64,000 nucleotides of DNA from Tuctoria greenei (taxonomy: Eukaryota > Streptophyta > Magnoliopsida > Poales > Poaceae). The notes beneath the pieces are model-generated. The model had not been told where the DNA came from and did no database searches. It was given only the letters and a program-made list of their open reading frames with translations. Below, piece by piece: positions 10,840 through 22,400 of this stretch. The stretch spans positions 222,707,882 to 222,771,881 of the forward strand of contig JAYESD010000002.1 in NCBI GenBank assembly GCA_036927565.1, read 5' to 3'. The position numbers and the translations under genes were made by a program. How positions within the stretch are numbered: position 1 is the stretch's first letter; each line of letters begins with the position of its first letter.

Positions 10840-11671
10840 TGTCGGTACCCTAAAAACCATACACCCCCTGAGGTTACAAAGATCTCAAGGGAAGGACATC
10901 TACTCAAATTGAAGACCCTCGGGGGCCCACTCGCCAGACGTGACCGGACCCGCTTCTCCAACATGGTTAACCTCTAGGTTGCCACGTGTACTGTCAGACC
11001 AGAGCTATTACCCGCAAGGGTGAAGCTCCGGGCCAAGTACTGAAACGGCACCTCCGGAGGTAGCCCCTGACCGAGAGAAGCTCCGGACCTGACACGTAGC
11101 AAACCGCCCCGGAGCTTCCCGCTTCCCACGAGCAAGCTCCGGAGCTGCCACGTGTCCATACGTCGGAGCTGGCCGCTTTAAACCCCCGGGAGACGTTGTA
11201 ACGGCTCCGGATCTCCCAAGGACAGCCGCGGACTTCAAGACCCGATTAATTATCATTAATTCCACATTAATGATATTTAATCGGATGATCTTAACACCTG
11301 TAACGGCACTGTCGGAGCCGTTACAGGGTTATTAACAACAATTAATCTTGTGTATCAATGCCAATAACCGCCAGGGCCACATGTCGGGCCAGGCTGACTT
11401 GTAACGGTTTGTCCTTGTACTATAAAAGGACAAACCGACGATACACGAGGAGAGAACACTGGAACACACTCAAGCTCACAAGTTAATACAACACACATAC
11501 ACTCCCGTGGAGTAGGGTATTACGCTCAGGCGGCCCGAACCACGTAAACTACTGTGTCACTCGAGTCCAATCGCAATTCACCTTCTTGAGTCTCCGCGCG
11601 CCCAAACCGAACCACAAACTCCTTCCACACTTTCGTAGTGTCAGGGGATCTGCCGACTCCAACAGTCGACA
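10840..11671 (+). repeat. 3' LTR of the Tat-type gypsy element (832 bp)
   Basis: It starts TGTCGGTACCC right after the polypurine tract and ends GTCGACA at 11,671, where disrupted copia coding sequence resumes. The terminal hexamers are near-complementary (TGTCGG/TCGACA). It contains a TATA box (11,421-11,428). The 5' partner is outside the window, so age cannot be estimated. Confidence 0.85.
11421..11428 (+). promoter_or_regulatory. TATA box in the gypsy 3' LTR
   Basis: TATAAAAG lies about two-thirds into the LTR, the usual place for the U3 promoter. Transcription would start roughly 30 bp downstream, in GC-richer sequence. Confidence 0.7.
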
Positions 11672-12922
11672 GCATACATGATGGATCCAATAGCCGAAGC
11701 ATAAGGAATCCCTCTCATCCTCTTTTGCTCATCAGGTGTCGAAGGACACTGACTCTTGCTTAGAGTAATGCCATGCGACATTGGCAAGAAATCTTTCTTG
11801 GAATCTTGCATATGAACCTATTCAATATCTTGTCAGTATATGTATCCTGGCTTAATCCAATTAGCCTTTTAGATCTATCGCTATAGATCTTTATGCCCAA
11901 AATGTATGCTACGTCTCCTAAATCCTTCATTGAGAAACTTTTTCTTAATGAGGATTTAACATCATCAAGCATTGGAATGTCATTTTTGATAATACTATGT
12001 CATCTACATATAGGACCAAAAATACTTGTGCGCTCCCATTAAAGTTCTTGTATATACAAGTTTCTTCTACATTCTTGATTAAATCAAACCCTTTGATCAC
12101 TTCATCAAAACGTAGATTCCAACTCCGAGATACTTGCTTCAACCCATAGATGGACTTTTGAAGCTTGCATATTTTACTAGCATTTTTAGGATCGACAAAA
12201 CCCTCATGTTGTGTTATGGGCACATCCTCAGTCAGACTTCCATTAGGAAAGGCTGTTTTGACATCCATCTGCCATATTTAATAATCAAAATATGCAACAA
12301 TTGCTAGGAGAATTCGAACAGACTTAAGCATTGCGACGGGTGAGAAAGTTTCACCATAATCAACACCTTGAATTTGTTTGAAACCTTTCGCCACCAATCG
12401 CGTTTTATGGATGTGAACATTACCATCCATATCGGTCTTTTTCTTAAAAATCCATTTACAATTGATAGGTCTCACATCTTTGATTGGATCAACCAAGTTC
12501 CAAACTTGATTTTCATGCATGGGTTCAATTTCGGATTTCATGGCTCCAAGCCACTTCTCAGAGTCGGGTCCCGTCATTGCTTCGGTACAGGTCGTGGGCT
12601 CATTATTGTCCAACAATACCATGTCATACTGCTCCTTGGTTAGAAGCGTTAACTTTTCAGTCGCACGACGTACCCTCGTAGACCTTCGTGGGGCTGGTGT
12701 TTCATCAACTGGTTGCACAACATCTTGTACATCCTGTATAGGATCAGTGGATTCCAAAACATTTTCAGGTATTTCTTGAATTTCTTCAAGATGCACCTTG
12801 CTCCCACTAACTCCCTTTGAGAGAAACTCTTTCTCCAAGAAGACACCATTGCGAGCGGTAAACACTTTACCCTCTATTTTATTATAAAAATAATATCCTT
12901 TAGTTTCCCTAGGATATCCCAC
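11672..12922 (-). pseudogene. copia reverse transcriptase/RNase H, broken and truncated
   Basis: Three open blocks on the minus strand (12,922-12,278; 12,268-11,945; 11,972-11,760) carry the copia RT: a KARLVAKGF-like segment, TFSPVAxxxSVR, MDVKTAF, a YGLKQ-like motif and the catalytic LYVDD (in the second block). An RNase H start (YASAIGSIMYA) follows and ends at the gypsy junction. A TAA separates the first two blocks in the same frame, and a frameshift near 11,950-11,970 separates the second and third. RT would copy element RNA; this copy cannot. Confidence 0.88.
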
Positions 12923-12937
12923 AAAGAAGCATTTGTC

Positions 12938-14044
12938 TTATTTGGGAGTGAGTTTGACTGACGTCAAACGTTTGACATAAGCATCACACCCCCAAACTAT
13001 GAGGAAAGACAATCGGGGACATTTCTCGGTCCACATATCATATGGTGTCTTCTCAATAGACTTAGTTAGGACCCTGTTTAGTGTAAACACAATAGTTTCA
13101 AGAGCATAACCCCAAAAAGATAGTGGAATATCTACTTGGCTCATCATCGACCTAACCATGTCTAACAAGGTTTGGTTCCTCCGTTCAGACACCCCATTCC
13201 ATTGAGGCGTCCCAGGTGGAGTCAACTGTGGAACAATTCCATATTGTTTTAAATGATCATAAAATTCATGGCTCAAATACTCACCCCAACGATCAGATCA
13301 TAGAAGTTTAATTATCTTGCTCAATTGATTATGTACTTCATTCTAAAATTCTTTGAACTTTTCAAAGGATCAAGACTTGTGCCTCATTAGGTAGACATAA
13401 CCATATCTACTAAAGTCATCAGTAAATGTGATGAAGTACTGAAAACCACCTCTGGCAATTGAACTCATTGGTCCACATACATCTGTATGTATAAGTCCCA
13501 ACAAGTTAGTCGCCCTCACACTTTGACCAGTGAAGGGTGCTTTGGTCATCTTCCCAAGCAAACAAGATTCACATGTGTCAAGTGATTCAAAATCAAATAA
13601 GCTTAGTAAACCATCTTTATAGAGTTTTTCAATGCGTTTCTCATTTATATGACCTAAGCGACAATGCCAAATAAAAGTGAGATTTAGATCATTTCGTCGA
13701 GCCCTTTTGGTATTAATGTTACAGACAGTTTTATCCTCAAGATCAAGAACATATAATCCATTCACCAATGGACATTGAGCATAGAAAATATTATTGTAAT
13801 AAATAGAACAACATTTGTTCTTTATTACAATCTCATAACCATCAACTTCTTCTAAACACGAAGAAGCGATAATGTTCTTGCTTAAAGTAGGAATGCAATA
13901 ACAATTATTCAATTCCAAAACTAATTCTGAGGATAATGACAAGTGGTAGGTTCCAACAGCTATGATCGCAACCTTTGCTCCATTGCCGACACGAACATCC
14001 AACTCGCCTTTTGCAAATCTTCTAGTCTCACTTAGACCCTGCAA
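12938..14044 (-). pseudogene. copia GAG-pre-integrase and integrase, broken
   Basis: The first block (14,044-13,370) contains the GAG-pre-integrase HHCC zinc site (HxxxxH then CESC) and the first catalytic Asp (HTDVCGPM). Between blocks the same frame continues through in-frame stops near 13,340 and 13,300 and includes the second Asp region, in which a conserved Gly is replaced by Trp. The second block (13,276-12,938) holds the third catalytic residue in NGVSERRNQ and the integrase C-terminal part. The break pattern is substitutions only in this segment. Confidence 0.87.
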
Positions 14045-14050
14045 CGATTT

Positions 14051-15020
14051 TCAAGTGTGAATCATCAATCCGGTATCAAATACCCATGATTCACTAGATG
14101 ATAATGCAATGTTAATTTCTATAACATTTATACCTGAAGCGGAAGTCTCACTTCCCTTCTTCTTCATATCCTCCAAGTACTTCTTGCAGTTCCTAGAGCA
14201 GTGTCCCTTACCATGACAGTGAAAGCATTCATCATCAGGAGATGGGCCAAATTTGCCCTTTGGCTTAGACTTTGAGCTTGAAGGCTCATCAGGAACCTTT
14301 CCCTTGCCTTTACCTTTAGGATGTGTCACACACTTTCTCTTTTTATTCTCCTTTTGCACCATCATCATGAGTGGCGTTTTTCTTAATGCTTTCTTTGGCC
14401 GTTTTAAGCATCCTATGCAATTCAGCGAAAGTTTTCCCCATGCCATTCATTTGAAAATTCAATATGAATGGCTTGTAGCTCAGTGGGAGCGACTGGAGAA
14501 CAACGTCAATATCCAGATCATCCTTGAGTTCAGAACCAAGTTTGCCCAAAGTTTCAATGTAACCAATCATCTTGATTACATGAGGGCTGATCGGGCTACC
14601 CTCTGCCAGCTTGCATGAGAACAAGGACTTTGAGATGCTGTATCTCTCAGCCCTTGCTTGATTCTCAAACATTCCACACAGTCCCTCAATCATATAATAA
14701 GCATATGTATGCTCATACTATTTTTTGCAGATCTGGAGGCATAGTGGCGAGCATGAGGCATCTTATATTAAGCGCATCATCGCAGTGCTTCGTATAAGCT
14801 CTACGTGCTGCATTAGTTGCTTCGTATAAGCTCTATGTGCTACATTAGTTGCATCAGATGGGAGGTCATCAAGGTAAGGCTGTAGAAGAACGTACTCAAT
14901 TTTCTCTTGCCTAAGATTGATTCTCAGGTTGCGGTACCAATCGATAAAGTTAGCTCCATTGAACTTTTTCTTTTCAGGAACAAATGGCAAATTAAAACCG
15001 GAATTGTTACTAGCAGACAT
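14051..15020 (-). pseudogene. gag: copia gag with CCHC zinc knuckle, frameshifted
   Basis: It starts at ATG 15,020-15,018. An N-terminal gag block (FNGANFIDWYRNLR near residue 19) is thrown out of frame by a 32-bp tandem duplication at 14,787-14,850. A middle gag block is readable at 14,693-14,343. A shifted block at 14,446-14,051 carries a CCHC knuckle (CFHCHGKGHCSRNC). Gag would package element RNA. There are at least two frameshifts plus nonsense codons. Confidence 0.85.
14787..14850 (+). repeat. 32-bp tandem duplication inside the copia gag
   Basis: Two imperfect copies (14,787-14,818 and 14,819-14,850) differ at about two sites. The length is not a multiple of three, so the duplication shifts the gag frame. 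Confidence 0.85.
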
Positions 15021-16436
15021 TATCTACAATAGAAAATAAATATGCAAGGTTTAGCACTATATTATGTACCAATCTTCTATTAACAGTTTAATAAAAGATA
15101 TCACCACTATATGATCATCGTCTTCCCTTTAACGACATATAGTGGTTCAAGATCCATATTCACTAATTTCTAGTGAGCTTTGGCTTCACTGCTAGGAAAT
15201 TAGTGACATAGGTAAACAACCATTGTTAATCATATCCCTATATGACTCTGTTTGTTGAGTGACATCCAATGCCCCGACTCCCAACTCTATGCCATAAAAC
15301 CCAAAACTGTTTTGATAGCTTTGTTGAGTAAACCAATACTATGCATGTGAATGTCCAACATTCACCCTATGCATTAGGATAGATGATGATACTTTGCTTT
15401 GGCAAACCTACCACACAACGATCAAAATAACATAGGTGCAGCTATTGGTAAATAGCATCAAATGCTCAACTTTTGTGAGGGAAGCTATTCTATCATGACA
15501 AAACATCCACCATATGAAAAGCATTAAAAGAATAGTAATACATAAACATCACAAGTATATGATCATATAACATTGTGAATAGTATGGCCCTTAAAATCAT
15601 AATGGTCTCCATCACCATTGTTCCATCATGATCTGAGCTGCCATGCCTCCCTTCTTGTGGTGATCTCCATCTTCACCATGCTTGAAGACATCTCCATGAT
15701 CACGAAAGAAGCTAATACAACTAATAGCTACCAAATTATATGAGAGATCAAGCATCACAGGTCGACATGCAGGTCGTTATACAATTATGAGACAACCTCA
15801 ACCCGGTTGTGTTAAATTTGCAACACGCAGGTTGCACGAATGTACACACAGATCATCACATCACATTAAGGCCATACCATTCACATCATTCCATGCAAAA
15901 ATGAGTTAAGCGTAGAATGATTTATAGCACGAAACTATACTATGTAATCGTTATAGCAGACAGCAAAACGGCAGTCCCACTAGCTGGTTAGCAGGCAGGG
16001 GGTCGAGGGGGGAGCCGCTCCCCATGGGTTTCAGGGCAGAGCCCTGAACACCAAATGGAATTACATAGATCGCATCTATGAAATCACTATGAAAATTTCA
16101 TCGAATTGATCAAATCAACCTGAATTCGAGCCATTCAGAATGCCTCAATTTTCAATGTGACCGGTTATTCATGAGTAGATCGCGACTCATAACCGTGGTC
16201 TGTTGACTCAATCAGTTAGCTATGTAAGCGATTAGTCCTGATGGTGGTTCTAGCCGCTAGGGACAGGTTGCGCACACAACAGAGAAGGAGCACGAACTGA
16301 CCCTTTAGTCATATACGATCATAATATACTCTAACCAATTCCAAACCCCAAAAACCGTGCGATAAAATTCATCGTATGAACATGTCTGCAGTAGATCCCA
16401 TCTACTAACAAGATCTAGACCAAAGACTACGCAAGT
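15021..16436 (-). other. 5' leader of the copia element
   Basis: About 1.4 kb between the primer-binding site and the gag ATG. No convincing open reading frame on either strand. Long untranslated leaders are common in plant copia elements. Confidence 0.65.
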
Positions 16437-16450
16437 TGGCTCTGACACCT
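16437..16450 (-). promoter_or_regulatory. copia primer-binding site (initiator Met tRNA)
   Basis: On the minus strand AGGTGTCAGAGCCA is one or two bases off the usual TGGTATCAGAGCCA primer site and lies just inside the 5' LTR. Confidence 0.7.
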
Positions 16451-16452
16451 TT

Positions 16453-16956
16453 TGGGAAATCGGCGGTATGCTAATCTAGCAACTCTACCGCATCACCCAG
16501 GAAACATGCGAGTACAGAGGTTATAGGTCGTTATCGCTAGACGCATAGCGCAGCGGAACGTAGACGCGCGTCCGTGTAGGAGAAGTAGACGATCTTGTCC
16601 GTCTCCTCCTCGTCCTCGTCACGGCAGCAGGTAGATGATCACGATCGTCGTAGCCGATCAACGCAGTAGTAGCAGCAGTGCCTCTACGAAGTCCACACAT
16701 ACGGGGAAGAACGCTGTGCACCGGTGTGCTAGCACCGCGTGCGCGGCAAGGGTCTGGGCGTGAGGCCTGCGAGGGGTGGCGGCTAGGGCTGTCATGTGGT
16801 TGACTAATTATCCCCTAACCCTACCCCTCGTATTTATAAGCGTACTAATAGGCTTTTAGGTCGCAGGCCCATTAATATCCTCATTGCTTATGGATCAAAT
16901 GTCCAATAGGCCTTAACCCGAATTGTTATCATTGCCTCTTGGGCATATCACCAACA
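16453..16956 (-). repeat. 5' LTR of the copia element (about 504 bp)
   Basis: On the minus strand it begins TGTTGGTGATATGCCC, a familiar start for grass copia LTRs, and ends TTCCCA next to the primer site. A TATA-like CTTATAAATA lies at 16,840-16,831. The 3' boundary is judged from the primer site alone. Confidence 0.7.
16831..16840 (-). promoter_or_regulatory. TATA box in the copia 5' LTR
   Basis: CTTATAAATA on the minus strand, about 115 bp inside the LTR start. Confidence 0.6.
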
Positions 16957-17633
16957 CGGAGTCCACCTACTCTTCACCTTTCAATCACTGCGCCACTAAG
17001 ATCGAGGCACTGTCTCCATCCTGATCAAGACTGACACAATCTACGAACACGGGCACCCACGAGCATCGCCGCTCATATCCGCCGTTGCAGGCGCCCCACG
17101 GCTCTGTCGCCCAGATCCGCCGTTGCAGGCACCCACAAGCCTTGCTGCCCAGATCCTCCGTCGCAGGCAACCATGAGCCCCACCACCCAAATCCGCAATT
17201 GCGACTATCCACAGACTTCCACTATCGCTTCAAGAGACTATCACGATGGAGGACTTAGATCACCACCATCGAACACTCTATTGATGAGCAACCCACAAGA
17301 ACTAGCCACCTCAACCCCGAAGATCACCGTCGTCCTCGTGAGCCAGCCGCACGACGAGAGAAGAGACACCCCACCACACCTCGTCGACTAGCTCACGCTG
17401 TCCTCCCCACCAAGATCGTGTCATGTGTGCTGCACCACGCCATATGCGTGACCCTCGGTTCGATCTCCATCCCAGCGGTGCAGCCAGCCACGAGCACCAT
17501 CCCGATAACGAACCATCAGCCGCCGGATCTGGATGTCAGGCTGCCGGATCTGGCTACCACTAGCAACAACTATTGACTCTCAAGCGGAGGAGCCTAGTGT
17601 GGACCCCCCCCCCCCGATCGCTTGTAGCCTTCC
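16957..17633. other. GC-rich unassigned sequence, left half, with 38-bp tandem repeats
   Basis: This is the left flank of the young gypsy element; its continuation is at 25,405-25,990. It is GC-rich and contains four imperfect 38-bp repeats at about 17,060-17,210 (an ATCCGCCGTTGCAGGC-like core starting near 17,077, 17,115, 17,153 and 17,191). Open frames here are not recognisable. It may be an exon or 5' region of a disrupted gene or captured gene sequence, but nothing proves it. Confidence 0.45.
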
Positions 17634-18804
17634 TGATATGCCCACACCGACCATACCATCAAGTATACCGATTACATCAAGCAAGATGGAACAATCATCA
17701 AGTCAAGCTGCACCAGCTCATGTTGTCGATGGACCAATTACTCGTAGCCGAGCTAAACAGCTACAACAAGAGGTGCACGCGCTACTTTGTGAAATTCCAT
17801 TTATTAATGAGAATTATATACTTCCTAAATCGTACATGTTTCTATTACTCAGGTTCACCAAGGAGGCTGACAAGGACACGCCAAGACTGAACCAGAGAGG
17901 AGAACTACGTCGAACCAGTTCGGCCTGGCAGAACTGTCATGAAGAAACAATCATATCTCTTGATTCATAGAAGCTGTGAAGGTCCATGAGTACTTGTTGG
18001 AAAGGTGTTGAAGTCAACTTTCTAATTCCACTAAGTGCCAAGTGCTTTAGAGGTTCCAGCTTGGCAGCCGAGTGCTTTTGGTGCAGACTGTTCAGAAGAT
18101 CAACAGTCAGCCTGATATCCAAGTTTCCGTGAGAAACTGTATCACTCTACAATATTTCGTGAAGCATGCTACACATTGTGTGAAAGGTTATCAAATTATC
18201 TTTCCAACGCATCTGGTCCCATGTCTTTTGGATGTCTCTAGGTGGAGTTATGATTAAAACACTGAAGACCACCCAGAAGGCCAGAAGACATGCGGGAAAT
18301 TGATGACCACTGCATGAATGATCAAGCCAGTTGGCCTTCCACCTTCCCACGTGGATTTTTCAGTTCACATCTATTCTTAGACTAGTTGTTGGTATAAATA
18401 TCCCTCTTTTGTAAGCCAAGGGCAACTCTTTGATGAATTAAGATTATTCCAGTGAAATTTGCAGCCGAGCTGCTTGAGTGTCTTACTCAACCCTTGTTCT
18501 TCCTTGTTCTTCTTGAACTTGTGGGGAGATCTCTCTGAGATCCACTAATTCGTGCTCTGCGGGTTCCAGTACGGCTGCCCCGTCTTGTGTGGATTAGCTC
18601 CGGTTGTGGTTCTGCGGTCGTTCGGAGATCGAGTCGAAGTCTTCGCGGTTTCGGTGTCTCTCTCCCCGTCGCTTGGTCGCATCCAACCTTGGTCAGGTAT
18701 AAAGCTAGTTATCCGCGCTGTTTCTACAGCAAGTTATCTTTTTCTTGAACCTCCTGTCGTGAAGATCGGGCCACCCTTCGCCGAACCAAATTCGGTGCAT
18801 ATCA
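17634..18804 (+). repeat. 5' LTR of the young gypsy element
   Basis: 1,171 bp, TGATATG...CATATCA. It contains the TATA box at 18,393-18,400. It differs from the 3' LTR at two sites. Confidence 0.97.
18393..18400 (+). promoter_or_regulatory. TATA box in the 5' LTR of the young gypsy element
   Basis: TATAAATA, with an identical copy in the 3' LTR at 24,993-25,000. It is the likely promoter of the genomic RNA. Confidence 0.75.
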
Positions 18805-18806
18805 TG

Positions 18807-18819
18807 TGGTAATCAGAGC
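18807..18819 (+). promoter_or_regulatory. primer-binding site of the young gypsy element
   Basis: TGGTAATCAGAGC, two bases after the LTR end, matches the initiator Met tRNA site TGGTATCAGAGC with one extra A. Confidence 0.75.
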
Positions 18820-19470
18820 TATCGTTGTCACGGTAGGTTCATTTTTTTATCACCCACCCTCCCACCCTTTTTCAATCTGTTACAGTTTTCACCATCCACA
18901 TATTCATCCCTGTGTTTATCTTTTACATATATTTGTTTGTCCTATAGTCCAAAGCCTAAAAAAAAATATACCTATAGCCCTTTTGACGGTACTGTTATCT
19001 TGTGTTTGTGTTCTTCCAGTTGCTTGTCACCACCGTTTACCTATATCTTTTGTAATCAGCACCCCTGTTAGTGTTATAAAAAAAATTGAAGAAAGAATAT
19101 AGTAAAAAAAGAGAGAGCACAGGTGAAAAGATTCTGAAGAATTTTGTGTTACGGTTGGGTGTTGAAATTTTCAGTTTTCATATCCAAGTTGGTGGTAATC
19201 TTGATAGCAGCAAAAAAAATTCTTTTGAGCACATCTTTTTTTTTCACTTGATTGGCAGTACCGTAGCCCACCTTGTTCAACCACCTATAGCTCCACCAAA
19301 AACATAAACCGGGACTTCCGATTTGTACTCCTTACGGCCTCTTTACCACCTCCGTTGAAGCTGTCACACCAGCACCATCACAGTTCTTGAGATCAGGCAA
19401 GAACTTGGGTAAGTAAGAGGTGAGATCGAGTGTGTCCACATATATTTTTTTCTTTCTTGCTGCTCCTAAC
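18820..19470 (+). other. untranslated leader of the young gypsy element
   Basis: About 650 bp between primer site and gag start, AT-rich with poly-A and poly-T stretches. Short open frames here have no recognisable features. Confidence 0.6.
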
Positions 19471-22400
19471 ATGGCAGGCTCAGATTCAAGTGTTCATGGT
19501 GGACACCATGGTGATAGGGAACCCCCTGTCTCACGGGATGAGATGCGTCGCATGGCTGATTCACTCATGGAGGCCATGGGCAGGCTCCTCGATGAGCGTC
19601 TTCCCACGGCTGGAGGACGTCAAGCATGTCGTGATCAAGAGGACCGTCATCGAGAGGAGTCCGGCGATGAGAATTCTGGTTTCAGCCATGAATTCAATCG
19701 CTTCGTACATGGCCCTGACGGATCTGGTGGTGGTCGCCATGCTGATTTTAATAATTACCATGGTGGGCGTCGCGCACATAGGCGCAATGCTGATGGTCGC
19801 CGCGTGCATTTTGAAGACGATGAGTTTGAAGATCAAGATCATGAAGAAGGATCTCATGATGATGAAAATCCTTTCGGTCAACGTGGCAGGTTTGTTCGGC
19901 GTCATCATCGCCGGTCTGCTGATTTTGAAGAAAGGGAATACCATCGTGGTCGACGTCCTCATGACAACCCAGATAACATCGCTCGTGTCAAATTGAGTAT
20001 TCCAAAGTTTACTGGAAAGGAGAATCCTGATGAATTTCTTGAATGGGTTGAGCAGTGTGATCAAATATTCCGAGTACATAATCTTTCGGCTCAGCGCCGT
20101 GTGAATCTTGCTTCGGTGGAATTCTCTGGATACGCTCTCACTTGGTGGAACCAAGTGCAGGAGAATCAACGTGATTTGGGACGTGGATATATCAATACAT
20201 GGGAGGAGATGAAGCAAGTGATGAGAAGGCGATTCGTGCCATCTAGCTATCAGCGTGATCTCAGGAACTGGTTGCAAATGTTAAAGCAAGGGAAGAGATC
20301 AGTTGATGAGTATTTCAAGGAGATGGAGCTGCTGTTGGTACGGGCGGGAATAAGAGAAGATGCAGAGTCAACAATGGCAAGATTTCTAGGAGGTCTTAAT
20401 GAAGAAATTTCTGGTTTTGTGGAGATGTTTCCATATCGTACATTGCAGGATCTTGTTGATCAAGCTATGCGAACAGAGAAAAAGATTCAGCAAGAGTCAC
20501 GTGGAAAATCTTATGGAAGTTATTCTATTTCTGCCCCATGGCGCAAACAGCAGTCAAGTACTTCCTATGGTGGTGGACGATCTCAAGGGGCTGCAGCCAG
20601 GTCTTCTCAATCATTTGTTCCATCGAAGATGGCAGCCTCCACCGCGTCATCACCAACAACTCAGCAGCGACCCGCTGCAAGTTCAGCAGCCCACAGCAAT
20701 GCCTCGGGAGCTACATCTTCTTCTCGAAGCAGAGAAATTGTATGCCATAAATGCCACGGCCGTGGGCACATTGCTGCCCAATGCCCAAGCAAGAGGACCA
20801 TGTTGTTGAATGAGAAAGGTGAATGGGAATCCGAGAGTGATCCGGAGGATGCTGGACAGATATGTGATGAAGAAATTGAGGAGGAAGGGAATGAGATCCG
20901 GCCTGAGGAAGGAGAACATAATTGCTTTATTTCTCTACGAGTGCTTAGTGTAACAGCAGAAAAGGAAGACAACGGGCAGCGACATAATTTGTTCCATACC
21001 CGTGGAATAATCAAAGATAAGGTGTGTCGCATCATCGTTGATAATGGTAGCTGCAACAATATTGCTAGCCAAGAATTGGTGGACAGATTGGGACTGAAAC
21101 CACGGCGTCATCCTAGTCCATACAAGATGCAGTGGCTTAATGATTGTGGTGCGCTACGTGTCAGTCATACTGTGACTGTACCATTCTCTGTTGGTAAATA
21201 TAATGATCATGCGGAGTGCGACGTGGTGCCTATGCAAGCCTGCCAGCTTCTGCTCGGTCGACCATGGCTATATGATCGTGATGTCCAGATTTTTGGAAGG
21301 ACCAACAAGCTGTCTTTTGTGTACAAAGGAGAGCGAATTTCCTTGCTTCCTCTGACACCGGAAGAAATTTTGAAGGATGATATCAGGAAGAAACAGCGCG
21401 AGAGCGAGCACCACTTGCGAGTGAGCCACAAAAATAGTAAGGAAGAGTGTCCACAGCCAAATCAAACCCCACAGCTGCAAGGAACCCATAAACTGGGAAA
21501 AGAGGGTTTAGTAATGATGGCTAGGAAGGGGGATATCAAAACATTGAGTGAAACCAATGCCATGTTCTTTGTACTTATGTACAAGGACACTTTTCTTTCT
21601 ACTAATGCCTTACCCTCTACCCTGCCGAGTACTCTTTTGAATGTTTTGCAGGAATATGAAGATGTCTTTCCGGACGAAGTACCACCAGGACTGCCACCTA
21701 AGAGAGGGATCGAGCATCAAATTGACTTGGTTCCTGGTGCGTCACTTCCGAACAGGGCTGCATACCGCACCAACCCAGAGGAGACAAAAGAAATTCAGCG
21801 ACAAGTGGAGGAATTGATGAAGAAAGGGTATGTACAGGAAAGTCTTTCCCCTTGTGCTGTCCCTGTTCTTTTAGTGCCTAAGAAAGATGGGTCTTGGAGA
21901 CTATGTGTGGATTGTCGTGCAATTAACAACATCACAGTAAGATATAGGCATCCCATTCCTCGCTTAGATGACATGCTTGATGAACTTAGTGGTGCTAAAT
22001 TTTTCACTAAAATTGACTTAAGAAGTGGCTATCATCAGATTCGTATGAAAGAAGGAGATGAGTGGAAAACAGCCTTCAAAACAAAATTTGGATTGTATGA
22101 ATGGTTAGTGATGCCCTTCGGTTTAACCAATGCACCTAGTACATTTATGCGATTAATGAATCATGTGCTTAGAACTTTCATTGGTAAATTTGTTGTGGTT
22201 TATTTTGATGACATCCTAATCTACAGCAAGACACTTGAAGAACATGTTGCACATATCCAGAGCGTACTTGTTGTCCTGCGTAAACAAAAATTGTACGCTA
22301 ACCTTGAGAAGTGCACCTTCTGCACCGACAAGGTAGTTTTCCTTGGTTTTGTTGTTTCAGGACAAGGCGTGGAGGTGGATGTTGAGAAAGTCAAGGCTAT

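Larger units (their letters stand above)
1..11671 (+). mobile_element. Ty3/gypsy LTR retrotransposon, Tat-type, 5' end outside the window
   Basis: The element reads gag, protease, RT, RNase H, archaeal-type RNase H and integrase on the plus strand, then a large antisense gene, then a 3' LTR ending at 11,671. A second, archaeal-type RNase H and an extra antisense ORF between integrase and the 3' LTR are hallmarks of the plant Tat lineage (RIRE2/Retand/Grande relatives). The 5' LTR, primer site and gag start lie left of position 1. It was inserted into a minus-strand copia element, whose RNase H-coding sequence resumes directly at 11,672. GCATA at 11,672-11,676 is the expected right-hand target duplication; the left one is not visible. 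Confidence 0.93.
11672..16956 (-). mobile_element. Ty1/copia LTR retrotransposon, decayed, split by the gypsy insertion
   Basis: Read on the minus strand: 5' LTR (16,956-16,453), primer site, a 1.4-kb leader, gag, integrase, RT and RNase H. RNase H coding is cut at 11,672 by the gypsy element; the rest, including the 3' LTR, lies left of the window. The order integrase before RT defines copia. Many stops, at least two frameshifts and a 32-bp duplication in gag show it is dead and older than the gypsy element inside it. Confidence 0.9.
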
